Origin: Climacteris rufus
Taxonomy: Eukaryota > Chordata > Aves > Passeriformes > Climacteridae
Direction of reading: 5' to 3'
Assembly (NCBI GenBank): GCA_013398175.1
Contig: VZRZ01007768.1
Span: 167,364-231,363, forward strand
DNA: 64,000 nucleotides
In this document: in pieces, positions 13,661 to 25,700 of the stretch
Layout of the letters: every line of letters starts with the position of its first letter
Numbering within the stretch: the stretch's first letter is position 1
Program-made: the position numbers and the translations under genes
Notes under the pieces: generated by a model
Database searches by the model: none
Seen by the model: the letters and a program-made list of their open reading frames with translations, nothing else
Told to the model about the DNA's origin: nothing

Positions 13661-14349
13661 TCTCAAGTATAATAATGTTGTAAGGTAGCCTACAGACATG
13701 GCCCACTCAAAACTTAGCGTTTTTAGTACCAAAAAGATATGTTAGGTGAGTGTCCATTCCCTTAAATTGAAAACCTCCTTGTTGAAAAACACTTGGAGTG
13801 TAAGAATAACAGAGAAGAGGCAAAAACTCACTGTAAATTCTCACTGACTGGATAGAACAGTCATTACCAAAATAAGTTCCTTGTTTATTGATAAATCCTT
13901 GCAGCTCAGCCATATTTACACTCCTAATCATATAAATCTATAAAAGGCACTCGTTGGGAAAAAAGCCATTACACCTGAAGACATGTAAATTTGAAGGAAA
14001 TAAGCTAGGACAAGGCTTTTTGGTACTGCAGTACATGGTCTGCCATTGTTCAATCACACAGTGAGGGTGCCCTGTTATTGGCAAAGGACATTTGTAAAGG
14101 ACATTTGTTCCTGGAGAGTGCATGGAGATACCTGTGGGTCTGTCTGCACTGCCTGAGTGCTCTGTTACCGTGTATGGATGTGTTGCCCTGAGGCTGCTGG
14201 CCTGACTGTGATACAAAATCTTGTACTGAGCCCTAATCCAGTTGCCTGAATGGGACCAAACTTAGTTGGTCCAGAGTAACCACCTGTTCCTGAACTGAAT
14301 CACCTAAAACCAGTTCAGGTGTGGGTACAATACACTGTGCATAACACAA
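13661..14349. other. Intergenic DNA
   Basis: Nothing recognisable; no supported gene or repeat. Confidence 0.4.
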
Positions 14350-14695
14350 GAACACAAGTTGTCAAACAGTACCTCAGGCTGGACCAGACCTCTCAGGGCC
14401 ATTAGAGTGCCAGGGTAACCTGTGACAGCAACCTGTGCTCAAAGCAGGGGTAACTTCAAAGCCAGGACAGGCTGCCCAGGGCCGTGTTCAGCCGAGGGTT
14501 TGTATCTCCAAGGAATGGAAAAGCCGCAGCCTCTCCAGGCAAACTGTGCCAGTGCTTAGCTAATCTCACTGGGAATAATTTTTTTCTTGCATCTGTCTGC
14601 AATTTCTCTTGCTTCAAGTTGTGTCCATTGTTCTTCTGCACAGCCCTGAGAAGAGTTTGGTGGTTTTCTCTGTACCTTCAGTTTAGGCAGCCGAA
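14350..14695 (-). mobile_element. CR1 LINE fragment
   Basis: Antisense CR1 landmarks are in order: TGTGCTCAAAGCAGGG, GGGCCGTGTTCAG, TCTCCAAGGAATGGA, TGTGCCAGTGCTTAGC, CTCACTGGGAATAATTTTT and GTTGTGTCCATTG. Moderately diverged and 5'-truncated. Confidence 0.75.
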
Positions 14696-17349
14696 GACTG
14701 ATTAAACCCAGCCCAGTCTGTGCACAGATGTCCTCACCACACAGGCATGCTGCTCACTCACATTCAACTCCTTGTCCATCAGAACCACAAACACCTGATT
14801 TTGGATACATCTCCCTGCTGCAAAGCTGCTTTCTAGCCAGTCAGTTCCCAGCTTGGACTGCTGTATGGGGCTGCTCCACTCCAGGTGTCCCTCCCTTTGA
14901 TCTTGTATGTCTAGGTGTTCAAAAGTGGTCCCTAGCTCAATCTTCCTAATCCATCCTCAAATATGAGAAAGTGTCAATTCTTGGTGGAAAAAAAAAAATC
15001 CCACCACCAGTAATTTTATTTTAAAAATATATGAAAATATTTCTGAAGAAAACTAACTGCACAAATTAGACAGCATGGCCTAAATGTAGTAAAATCTTAC
15101 AGCAAGCATTAAGCTGTATTATATTGTCCAGGTTCGAACTTGTTATTTAAAACTTGTTCAACAGCTGCTGACCTGCAGGCACCTGCAATTACAAGCTAAT
15201 TGTAATTCCTATCTGATTTCCCAGTTCCCCAGGCACCAGGAACCATACTCCCAAGCATGTCCTGAACTACTTCAGTCTCAGCACCTCACTGCTCCCACAT
15301 ACACCCAGTCAGAATCCAAGCATGGGCTGCTTTCAATTGACATGTTTTAGGGGCCAGGTATTCAAAAAAATGTTATTTTCTGGCCCAGTTATGAAAAGAC
15401 TACTCTGAGGGACTACTTTGTATAAAACATGGGATAATGCTCTTAGCCTATTTTTTCTTTTTCTTTTTTTTTTTTAAGAGTTGACAGAGAAGAGGGTAGG
15501 AAACACTAATCAGCAGTTTAATGGTTAAACCATTCACCTACTGGATGGATGTTTTCAGCCTGACAGTGTCCAAAAACACAGCTTACATCACCAAGCTATA
15601 ATAGCATAAGTAACCTTTTAATTCACTCCTCTTGAAACTTTCTACTGTGGACAAGGCAGTGAACAGGTCACAGAAACAAGCATTTAGAGCACATACCTTG
15701 ATCCCTCTGGTTCTGTACCCAGCACCTAAGCAAATCAAACCCTCTCCTCTTTTGCACAAGGAATCCCAAATGCCTTGTTTTGGGATATGCTATTAATGAC
15801 TCATGAGTCCAAAGGGAGAAATGCCTACATAAGCCAACCAGAAACACTGAATAAAGGCACCTGAGATGCCACCCTTCTTTAGCCAACTTATTCTGCAGGT
15901 AGGTTCTTCCATCCACTCATTCACAGCCCTTTAGCTTCTCACAAAACCAGAAGCCTAATTTGCTTCATACTCTCCTGTGCTTTATCTTTTAAAACACAAA
16001 ATGAGAATACACTCTGCCATGAAGTAGGCTGGTGCAGTCAATCCAAGTGAAGAAATGTAAAGCTAATTGTCTATTTCAGACCAAAGCTGGGAGGTCTTAT
16101 TTTTGTTTTTAATTCCTTTTCTTGTTTTCTTATTTTTGTTTTTAATTTCTTTCAGGTGTGTGCTTTAATCCAAGAGCTATCAATCATTTGATCTCTCTTG
16201 CTGAAGGTGTCCTGTTTTGCAGAAAAGAATCCAAGATTAATTAGGGGAAATAAAGGGTGAAAAATGCAGGGAACATGACTGGATTATGAAAGTCCTAGTA
16301 TCTGCTCCCACAGTTGTTTCATCAGTGAGTTTTTCATATAAAAATGCTTAAGAATTCCTTTGAGGAGAAACTGGAGCATAGGTTTTCCCCTGCTGAAGAA
16401 ATTGTCTAGTTACTAGGCTTGACTCCTGTGGCTAGAGAGACGTATCACAGCTCTTTAATACTTTTTAGTACAGTAAAACAGCTTCAAGCTTATAGATTGA
16501 AGGTAGGAAATGAGAGATGAAGGTTTGAACCCTTCAAGGCAGTGGGGGGAATACTGGCTTAATGCAAAAGTAAGTGAAATTCCATGTTATATGGAATGTC
16601 AGATTAGAGGAGATCAATGGCTCTATGGCTTAAAAGAAAGTGAACATAATTAAAGGGCTTGATCATATATTATGTGTTAAGTTCAAACTCCAATAAAATC
16701 AAGGTGATTAAACACTAAAGAATTAATCAGAATCAAAGTCTGTCATATGGTGTTTTCTCTCTTAACACCTTGGTATTCCTTTAAAGTACAAAAATAAAAA
16801 GAATATTAAACCCATTTAAACCCCACTTTTATTCCATTTCTTTATATTCACAGGAAAATAATTTCACAGAACTAGGCCTAATTATATTTCAGGGTCACCC
16901 AGTAGGATTCCTAATGTTTATAGCTCACTAAAACTTATGCAGCAATCATAGTTTTAATTCCTTCATTATGCAGATCTAGACACAGTAGCCCTAGAAACTT
17001 TCTTATTAAATCTGCAGGAATGAAGATAGCTATCCCTAAAGTCAGTTCCGAGCTGAATAAATATTTTCATGATTTGTTTTCACAATGTTCATTATTATGA
17101 AAAAAATTGATTCTTGAAGAGAAATAAAAAAATATGAGATTTTAAAATGTGTATAAAAATTGAGAAACAGAAATTTAGAGGGCACTAATGGAAATGTGCA
17201 TTTTTAGGTGCTTTTGAATACCCAGTCTGCAAATGCAGTATCTATTTTTCTACAGATTATCAGGAATTTGCCACCAAACATTTTCTTCTATCAGGTGTCC
17301 CCAAAAATAGCATCTCCAACCCTTTTTCTCCTGCTCTGCCTAATCATCA
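14696..17349. other. Intergenic DNA
   Basis: No gene or clear repeat is seen. It includes poly-pyrimidine runs near 15450-15475 and two TTATTTTTGTTTTTAATT copies near 16100-16150. Confidence 0.4.
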
Positions 17350-17890
17350 AATCATAAATTGTTTAGCTTGGAAGTGACCTTTAAGGCTCATCTAGTCTGA
17401 TCCCTGTGCTATGTGCAGGGACATCTCCAACTAGATCAGGTTGCTCAGAGCCTTGTCCAACCTGCTCTTAAAAGTCCCCAGGGACGGGGGACCTACCACC
17501 TCTCTGAGCAACCTGTGCCAGTGTTTTACCACTCTCATTGTGAAAAAATTTCCTTTTCTCTACTCTAAGCAAACCCTGTTCTGGTTTAAAACCTTTACCC
17601 CTTGTCCTATTACAACAGGCCCCGCAAAAATGTTTGTCCCCAGCTTTCTCACAGCCCCCTTTCAGATACTGGAAAGTTGCTAGGAGGTCCCCAGTTAGCC
17701 TTTCCTTTCCCAAACCGACCCCCAGCTCTCTCATCCTGTCTCCACAGGAGAGGTGCTCCAGCTGAGCATCTTTGTGGCCTCCCCTGGACCTGCTCCAACA
17801 GGCCCATGTCCTTCCTGTGCTGAGGAGTGGAAAGCTGGATGCTGTGCTCCAGGTGTCACCTTTTCTCAAAACAAAAGCAGAGAGATCTTC
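17350..17890 (-). mobile_element. CR1 LINE, 3' half-kilobase
   Basis: Antisense CR1 starts with ATCATAAATTGTTTAGCTTGGAAG-type sequence and runs through the last part of ORF2 and its 3' region. The minus-strand frame at 17468-17923 keeps CR1-like phrases (ATFQYLKGGCEKAGDKHF, GNxTRGKGFK-like) and is a decayed LINE remnant, not a host gene. Confidence 0.85.
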
Positions 17891-18139
17891 ACTTAAAGGA
17901 CATTTAGGGCCAGTTACAAACAACTTGACTTTCTGAGGAAGGATCTTCCCTGCCCTCTTGTTTTACCTCCCTGTAGCATATACACTCTGCAGTGTCTACA
18001 CAGGAGCTGTCTGTAAGTGGGAGACAGCACACTCTGCCAGGCAAGAAGCATCCTGATCCCCTTTGAGTACTCAAAGCAAGGGTTTGTGTGTTCCTAAGGT
18101 ATGAAGAGCTGCAGCAGTAACAAGGTAATTCAAGTGAAG

Positions 18140-18370
18140 AGGTACCTCTAGAGCTCACTTAGTCAAGCTCCTGCTCTGAAGTGGGTCAGCTATGTGGTCA
18201 GACCAGGTTTCTCTGAACTTAATCCAGCTGGATGTTGAAAACCACCAAGGATGGAGACTGCCCTGTCTGGGCAACCTTCTGCAATGCTTGACTGTCCTCA
18301 TTCTGAAAAGGTTATGCTTTCCAGTCTAAACCTCTCATTTTAATTTATGGTTCTGTTCCTGTTACATTTC
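18140..18370 (-). mobile_element. Old CR1 fragment
   Basis: Antisense CR1 landmarks: CTCCTGCTCTGAAGTGGGTCAGC, CAAGGATGGAGACTGC, TGGGCAACCTTCTGCAATGCTTGAC and GTTCTGTTCCTGTTAC. It lies 250 bp from the previous CR1 but belongs to a different, older copy. Confidence 0.65.
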
Positions 18371-18540
18371 ACTGTGTTTCTACTGAGCCATTTCTCCAGC
18401 CTCTTCCTCTGGATTGCTGCCCGGGGTCCTTAAGGTGTATCAGCTGATTTTCACAACTTGATATAATGTGCAAACTTCGTGAGCAAACACTGCATTGCCT
18501 CCTTATTGCAGAGAGAGATGCACTTGTAAGAGAAGCAGCA

Positions 18541-19439
18541 AAAGGTTTACTGATATAAAACAACATTTAATAATGTGACAGTGGTTTAAGGAATGTGATG
18601 GCAAGATACACTTGTTTATTTACTGAAGAGAGGTCAAGTCAGACAAAATAGACAGGGAGACCCTTCTGTTTGAGTCATGAGGCTCAGACAGGACCTCCCT
18701 CCTGCCTTCCAAATCCCCCCTCAGAAGTCAGTTTAGCTGCAGCTGGATCCAGCCTTAGTCTCAGCCTTAGTCAATGGTTTATGTCTAAAGGACTGAATGG
18801 GCACAATCAACCCTCTGTATCACATAGCTAAGATTTCGAGGTTTAACATTCCATTATTCACTTACCAGGAATCTGCTGCAGGAAGGAATCTCTCAGCTCA
18901 AGAAGTAACCATGAGAGGTGTCCCTGCTCAAGGGGAGATCCTGGAGTGCAGCCTGCTGCCAAGCAGGAGAGCTCAGCATGCCCTGCTCTTTCCACTATTT
19001 ATGGAACAAGATAAATGACTCACAGTTATATCTGCACACCCATGACAGCAGTTAAGTTTTATCCAAACCTGGTTTGGGCCCAGCCTTGGCCAGCACTATG
19101 GCTGTGGGGAGGTTTTGGTCAGATTATCCCCTGGCTATTGTGTTGTCTGTGTAGCCTGAATCCATTGATTTGGATGCAGCTACCATGGCCAGATGCAACC
19201 ATTACATTTGGGATGGGCTGTTTATTTGGGAGGAGTGTGGGAAAAGGCACAGGGCAGCAAAAAGCAAGGTCAGGAAGTGCAGTGGTCTGTGGATGGTGGT
19301 GAAACTTGTCCCCAACACACAGCTAACAAAACACACCCAAGCACACACACGAAATCCTCTGCAGACATTATGGGTAATTAAAAGCGCCATCAAAGGCTCT
19401 TTTCCATCCTTGAATTTGCCTTTATGAAATATAGGATAA
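18541..19439. mobile_element. Possible LTR-like interspersed repeat
   Basis: Non-AT-rich block distinct from its flanks, with TTTATTTAC near 18617 and an internal tandem-like CAGCCTTAGTCTCAGCCTTAGTC at 18750-18772. It resembles avian ERV-type LTR sequence from memory only. No terminal TG...CA pair or target duplication could be fixed. Confidence 0.3.
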
Positions 19440-19936
19440 TTTGTTAGTTTCTAAGAGTTCTTCTTCAAGCTCTACCCTAGTACTTAAGTTCCTATATATT
19501 TATTGCAAACCTTAAAAATCTTCACACACTAGGTTAGCACTGAAATCTAAATATCTGCCTGAAAGCCAAAACTTCTACGCTGCCTGTGCCATACAAACAT
19601 TTAATAATTAGTCAGCCATTTCAAAGCATCTGAACCACCCCTTTTCATTCTCTGCCTCTCTTCCTACATGAACCCTTAAAGATCTCATCTCCTTCTCTCA
19701 GGCCCACAATTTCTGGTGGCTCAAATCTGTCCATATGTCCTCTGGAGGTTGTGCAAAGTTACTCCTAAATCAGACAGAAATGTTCAGCAAAATCAGCAAG
19801 AGGCAATTCCTCGTGGAAGTCCCATGTAGAACATACTGATGTAGCTTCAGACATTTTCCAGTGCATTCACCAACAACAGTCACAGAAAGTTTCAAAATGT
19901 CTTAGGCAAGGCAAGTTACACACAGGAGATCAGCAT

Positions 19937-19967
19937 TTTATTATTTATTTTTAGTATTTATTTTATT
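19937..19967 (-). terminator. Candidate poly(A) signal cluster, distal
   Basis: Four AATAAA hexamers are packed within 31 bases on the minus strand, with CTCCTGTGTGTAAC immediately downstream. The 22.1-20.0 kb interval has no recognisable transposon, which is compatible with a long 3' UTR of about 2.7 kb. Which signal is used cannot be told from sequence. Confidence 0.35.
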
Positions 19968-21533
19968 TGTGACAAAAAGGCAGTTTGCACACAAACATTT
20001 TTAATTCCAAGCAAATGAAACTGGTTCTCTATCCCTTTCATGGATTGAAAATAAAAATAATCACAGTAATCAATGATACAGTACACGCAAATACAGAAAT
20101 ACATTCTGGAAATACAACCAAATGATAAACACTACTTTTGAATTACATTTTACCAAAAAAATTTACTACTACACAAAATAGTGCATTTTTTTCAGCATTG
20201 TGCTTGCTCTAAAGCAAATAAGAAAACACACCTAAACTTCTATATTCTAAATAATTGACAACATCTTTCACCTAGGTTCTGAGTATAGCTTCTCCTACTT
20301 AGAAGAAAAATGCTGTTACAGCTGAGGTTGGGAACAGCAGATGTACACACCCAACAAAGAAGACTGGGCATAAAATACAGAGCCAGACCTCCCAGCAACT
20401 TAATCTAATGGTCATAACATATCCTTGCACTTCTGAAAATCTGCATCAAGACTGGCAACAAGACACTCTTTACATTTACAGGTACAGTATAATCCTGAAA
20501 TACTTTCAATTATCTAATTTTTACTTGAAGCATTTTGAGTATCAGACCTTCAGAAAAGGAACTATCACCAGCTAGTCTCATTGCAAGTTGAAAATACAAC
20601 ACACATTCCTGCAAATAAATCTAACATTTGCAATTTGCAGAACATAAAAACAGTACACACACAGCTGTTTATTTTTTTCTTAACAGGTCTTTTAGGATAT
20701 GCAAATTATTTTTTAAAAGAAGAGATGCCCAAGCTTCTACTTTTCCAACTGAAAGATAGCCAGAAGTTAGAATCAGTGTTAATTAATTAACACTTAAGTG
20801 CCAGTGCCTCTATGTGGCACTACAATGAACAAGTGCAGCAAGTGTGAAGTCATCACTCAACACAAACAGTGTTGCACAGTTCAACCTTTGTGTTTCATAC
20901 TAAGAGCCAGGAGTATGTCAAACTATTGACAAAGAATGTGCCAGGCAAACTTACAATTTGAAGCAGGAAAAACTTGAAATTCTAAAATATAAAAAAACAG
21001 TGCAACAGAAAGAAAACACTCACAAATGGTTACAAAAAAACCCCTTTTTTAAATCAATATATTAACATAAAACTTCTGATACTTTAAATTGTGTTTACTT
21101 GAGAAATTTTATCTTACACAGTTTCTGATTTATTACTAATGAGTATTTTTCATTTGTACACTGAAAATATTATAAGCTTTAAGAATAATTCACCGGCAGA
21201 GTGAATCTTGCAAAGATCAGCTGGCATTTCTCACCTGTTATTCATTCGACTTTCCCAGACATGTCTCTCTTCCTCAAAAAAAAAACCAAAAAAACAAACA
21301 ATCTGTTTTCCAGCTAAAGCTCTCAGTTTTTCACAAGAATTAAATACACTGTGATATGGGGAGGCAGGGGGATGTGTGTTCTTAGATCTTGTTTTCTTCC
21401 AGAGATGTATTAGACTGTTGTCTATCATTAGGGTTGTATTCATTTTCTCATGGAAATTCAAACAATCAAAGAGCACACAAAGAAAACCCCTTATACTTCA
21501 TGTCCAAACAACTAAGGAAGGAGGGGAAAAGTT

Positions 21534-21553
21534 AAATAAATAAATAAATAAAT
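21534..21553 (+). repeat. (AAAT)n microsatellite
   Basis: Five tandem AAAT units. Confidence 0.95.
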
Positions 21554-22175
21554 CAGAAATACAGCTGGCAAATTCTTACAATTTCAGACTAGATACTGAA
21601 AAAAAAACTTTGCAAGAGATACAGTGTACCATGACTTTTCAGTTCTGACATTTTCTCCTCGTACAAAGGAGAAAAAAGACTTTGAACGTCCCCTTTAAAG
21701 AAACAAACAGTATTTTGACTTGACAGTGTGCTGACCAAGTCCCTGGAGATAACTCCCCCTCTTCATTCTGACAGGTGGGGAGGAAGATGAAGGAGAGAGA
21801 TCAGTGAAGGCACACACTCAGCAAAGTGAACAACCCCAACTGTGATGCAACTCAGATACCAAGAGAACCTTCAGATGGGTCAATGGCATCTGTGCATCAA
21901 GAGCTAATTGAAAACAACTTAATGCATGTCTCTCCCATAAATGGGAATCCAGGTTTTTGGCTTAATAGTAGTAAATGTTCTCCCAACAAGAAAAACTGTT
22001 CTCATATGGAAACTGTGGAATCAGAAACAAAGAGAGCAGTTTGTCTGGCATCTTTGTTTTCTGAACATTCAAAAGATGGAGGTAACACCAGTGTACACCA
22101 GATGTTAGTGCAAATGAAGTTTTATATATATACACACAAAAACTGCAAGAGCATTCTGACAGAAAGGTTATTTGG

Positions 22176-22181
22176 TTTATT
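22176..22181 (-). terminator. Candidate poly(A) signal, proximal
   Basis: The plus strand reads TTTATT, so the TDRD15 transcript would contain AATAAA. It is followed about 30 bases later by a GT-rich stretch (TTTTTGTGTGTA on the minus strand), the usual cleavage context. It would give a 3' UTR of about 0.5 kb. Confidence 0.4.
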
Positions 22182-22519
22182 TTGCTTTGAAGCAGTTCTT
22201 TTCTAACTGCAGCCTACTCATTATTCAAGTAATTCTTTTGACAGTAGCTTCACACACTGTCTTTCCAGACCGTAGAATATCAAAATCACAAGTCTCAGCC
22301 AGTGTTTCTGCTAGCAGATTTACTCTGTATTATGACAATTTTAGTTTTCTTGTCATCATAACGCTGAAAAAATTCCAACATCTTCACAGTACTGTCCATC
22401 TTTTGTAGGTTTTCTTTTCTTTCAGTGTTATATGAACTCAGATCCTTTGTTAATGATATTCCAGCAGCCACTTTGCCAGACTTCCTTCTTTGAAAATTTT
22501 TTATAGCTCATCTTAGGCT

Positions 22520-22700
22520 TCAAACAGCTTTTTTGTTTCTCTTCTTTGCCTGACTTCTGTCAGCAAAATCAGAATTTTCATCATAATTATAATCTGGTTC
22601 ACAAAAGGAAGCATAATAACTAGAATTTGGCCACCTCACTTGCAATTCTTCTTTCTGATTAGAGCCTGTCAACTCGAATGGGACAGCACCTACTCTGAGA
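22520..22700 (-). other. TDRD15: Alternative-frame C-terminal tail of TDRD15
   Basis: The main frame ends at 22659 soon after the last SN-like motif (LSDVLIAAGHAV). A second minus-strand frame overlaps this end and stays open to a TGA at 22522-22520. From about 22697 it would continue the protein by some 60 residues, rich in Asp, Glu, Asn, Tyr and Lys, with segments such as GSNQKEELQVRWPNSSYY and DYNYDENSDFADR and a basic end (KKRNKKAV). This composition resembles a real hydrophilic tail. A single inserted or missing base near 22690-22705, a sequencing error, or a lineage-specific frameshift would explain it. It could also be chance, since 60 open codons in an AT-rich region are not rare. Confidence 0.4.
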
Positions 22701-25700
22701 GCAGACTGCATGGCCTGCAGCAATTAAGACATCAGAGAGGTTGCTATCCCCATACAGAACATCCACCTCTAACTTCATTTCAGAGCTGTAGTGGATAAAA
22801 TGAAATATCAGACCCGGTTTATGAAGCAGCTTCTGAAACAGAAGTGTAGCTTCCTCACTCCAGTGCTCCCCCTTTCCAGGAACTGTATCATGCAAAGAGC
22901 AAGAGTGTGCCAAGCGTGGCAAGCGTAACAGACTTTCTGGAATAACTTTAAGTTTATGGATATCAGAATAAGGGATGCTCCTCTGAAAGCCATAATCAAT
23001 AAGTGTAAGAACAACAGACTGACTTGTTACCTCACTAATTTCTGCCCTGTACCGCTCTGCTTCCAGCTCAAACTCAATCAAGCAGCTAGCACCAGGCAAC
23101 ACATATTCTTCTGGCAGAGCTGGCAAGTCATCAGGAAGGTCAGAGAGAAGCAAGGACAAGTCTTGCATGCAATCAAAGAAGACATCAAACTGGATGCTGA
23201 AGTTTGAAGGATCAGTAACTGCAGTTGCAAACCCAGAGTATGTTCTGCCACTATGCAGCAGCATCTGCATGACTGAATTTATCTTGAATGATGTATCAAA
23301 CTCCTTACAGTCTGTATTACTACATTTTTCTGGTCCAGCAATTGCCAAACAATGACTTAACTGCTGGTTCAAATACTCCTGAAGCATAACTTCACCTACT
23401 AAAATATCTACCTCCCAGATATCAGAGGATTTCAAGTATCTCAAAAATAAGATCCTTATTTCACAATCCAGGAGTGCCTTTACTACATGGTCTAACTGAA
23501 TTTTCTTCAGGTTTTTAAACCAAATCCATTTACAAGAAATAGCTTGTTTAGGAATACTTTTAATCTCATCACTGAGCATCTTTGCATTTTTTAAGGACAC
23601 CATCTCACATGTGCCATAATCCATGAAAAAAACTAGCATTAACTTTTCCCTGACAAATTTTTTTATCACTTTTGATCGATACCACTTTAAGTTTCTTTCA
23701 GATTGTGCAATGCATTCCAGTCCTTGTTCAATGTCATCCACTTTAAGCAAATCACTTCTTTGTGCTTCTTTGTGAACTATTACACTTAACTCATGTAGTA
23801 CTTGTGCATGTTTACGTAACTGTACATAAATTTCTCCACTCTCTGAAATATGAACTACTTCTACTGCTTCTACTTGTCCAGAATTTAGAACTTGATGAAG
23901 GATTCTTAAGGGTTTTACAGAAATATTTTTCGTTCTAGTAGCCTTGGTTTTATTTTGACCACATAAACCATTCTTAGACTTCCGAGGACTACCATTTTGT
24001 TTAGGCTTATTGTCCCAATCTAACATCCGTGTGCTTTCCCACCTTTTGCTGTCTATTTCCTGCAGAAGGCTGTTAGACAAAGACTTTCCATCACAAATTA
24101 CATCTATTTCCCATTTTTCTCCATGTTGCTGTAAGAACTTGCAAGCTACTGGCTTGTCACTTACTATTCTTGCAAAACAAGCAGCACTTTTCTTAGTCCA
24201 GCTTTCAGCAGGAAGACTTTTTGCACTGCTAAGGAAACAATGAACACTAAACCGTGGCAGAGTTAAGAACTCTTCTGGAAGCCTGCAGATTTTTGACAAA
24301 CTTACAACTGCAGCATTACCATAGTCAATAAACTCTACCTCATAGGACTTTCCAGATTTCAGTGTTTTAATAACTGCTCTATAGTAAAAACAATCAACGT
24401 CATGCTCTGCAACAATGAGATCCCCTACCGTGAGTTCATCCAAGCAATTTTCATGACCTCTATTCTCCAAGCTTTCATTTAGATCATCTGCTAGTTTTAT
24501 GATTGAGTTTTCATCCTCTGCAAAGTGAACATAGAAACTTGATGGACTATTCACATGAGAAATATAACCTGCTATTTCAGTATTCATCTGTATAGTACGT
24601 TGAGGAAGACTGATTAATGTAGGTATATTTTTATTACTCCTTTCCTGCTGACCTATACAATTTGGCCTTTCATTCTGAGATTCTGAGAGAGCATTTACAG
24701 TTATTTCCTTTGAATTTAAAGCAGAATAAAAGTGTGAGCGAGATGCAGGTTGTCCAATCCAAGGTTCCTCTCCGTTCTCCTGAACAGCACTAGAAGTATT
24801 TCTAAAATCTTGCTCTTTGCTGTCCTGTGAAGTTTGCTGTTTTGAGGGTTCACTACACAACTTTGGTGTGCTACATGCAGTTTGCTCTTCATCTCCAAAA
24901 TTCTCACCAGCATCTGCCTGGCAATACTCACCATAAACTTGGCATTTCACTTCAGTTCTCAATTTAAGCATTTCAGGATCTTCAGCACTTACTTTATTAA
25001 TTTCTTTGTCATCTTCCATGTGAGATATTCCTCTTTCACTACTTCTAAATTGTTCCACAGAGCTTTCCTGTGGCAATTCTTCCTGTATTTTTTCTTTAAT
25101 TTTCTGACTTACTTTGAGCTGTCCATCATACAACTCCACAACAATCTTTCCATCTGATTCTCTGGATAAAATTACAGCCTTCAGCAGTTTACCAAGGAAT
25201 GTTTTCACAAACCATGTAGTAATTCTTGCTGGAAACTTTGTGCCCCTAAGATCTGACAGACAGCACTGAATAGCTTGCATGGGTGTGAATAGTAGGTCAG
25301 TGGCAGAGTCTGGGATAGGCATCAAGTGGTGTCTCTCCACCATACTCCTATTTCCAAAATCCACATAGTCTACCCAGAGACAGGATGTAGATTCCACAGG
25401 AAAAGCCAAAGCTCTGTAAAAGAGACCATCTTCCAAACGTCTGGCTATACACAGCTGCATATTGCCGGTAGCACAATTTGCATTTTTTGACATTTTACTT
25501 ATGTCACTAACCTTCTTCATCAACGCCTTGAGAGTTTCAGTGTTTCGATTAAGCTGACAATAGAATTCTGAAGGACTATTTATGTGAGTTATACAAACCT
25601 CCTCCTCACTTCCAATTTTTATATTAAAAGAGGAGTAGCAAAAACTGTACAGAGAACCCAAAGATGAAAGGTTTCTCAATCCAACATGTTCAGACTGGGT

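Larger units (their letters stand above)
19440..22519 (-). other. Probable TDRD15 3' UTR and 3' flank, repeat-free
   Basis: AT-rich sequence without recognisable transposons. It holds poly(A) candidates at 22.18 and 19.94-19.97 kb and an (AAAT)n tract at 21534-21553. A plus-strand open frame at 21826-22206 has no recognisable domain and is not called a gene. Confidence 0.4.

Noticed and set aside
17468..17923. 151-residue minus-strand protein
   Set aside because: It lies within the antisense CR1 and its residues match the decayed end of CR1 ORF2.
21826..22206. 126-residue plus-strand open frame
   Set aside because: No domain, no splice or promoter context, and antisense to the likely TDRD15 3' UTR; length is within chance for the region.
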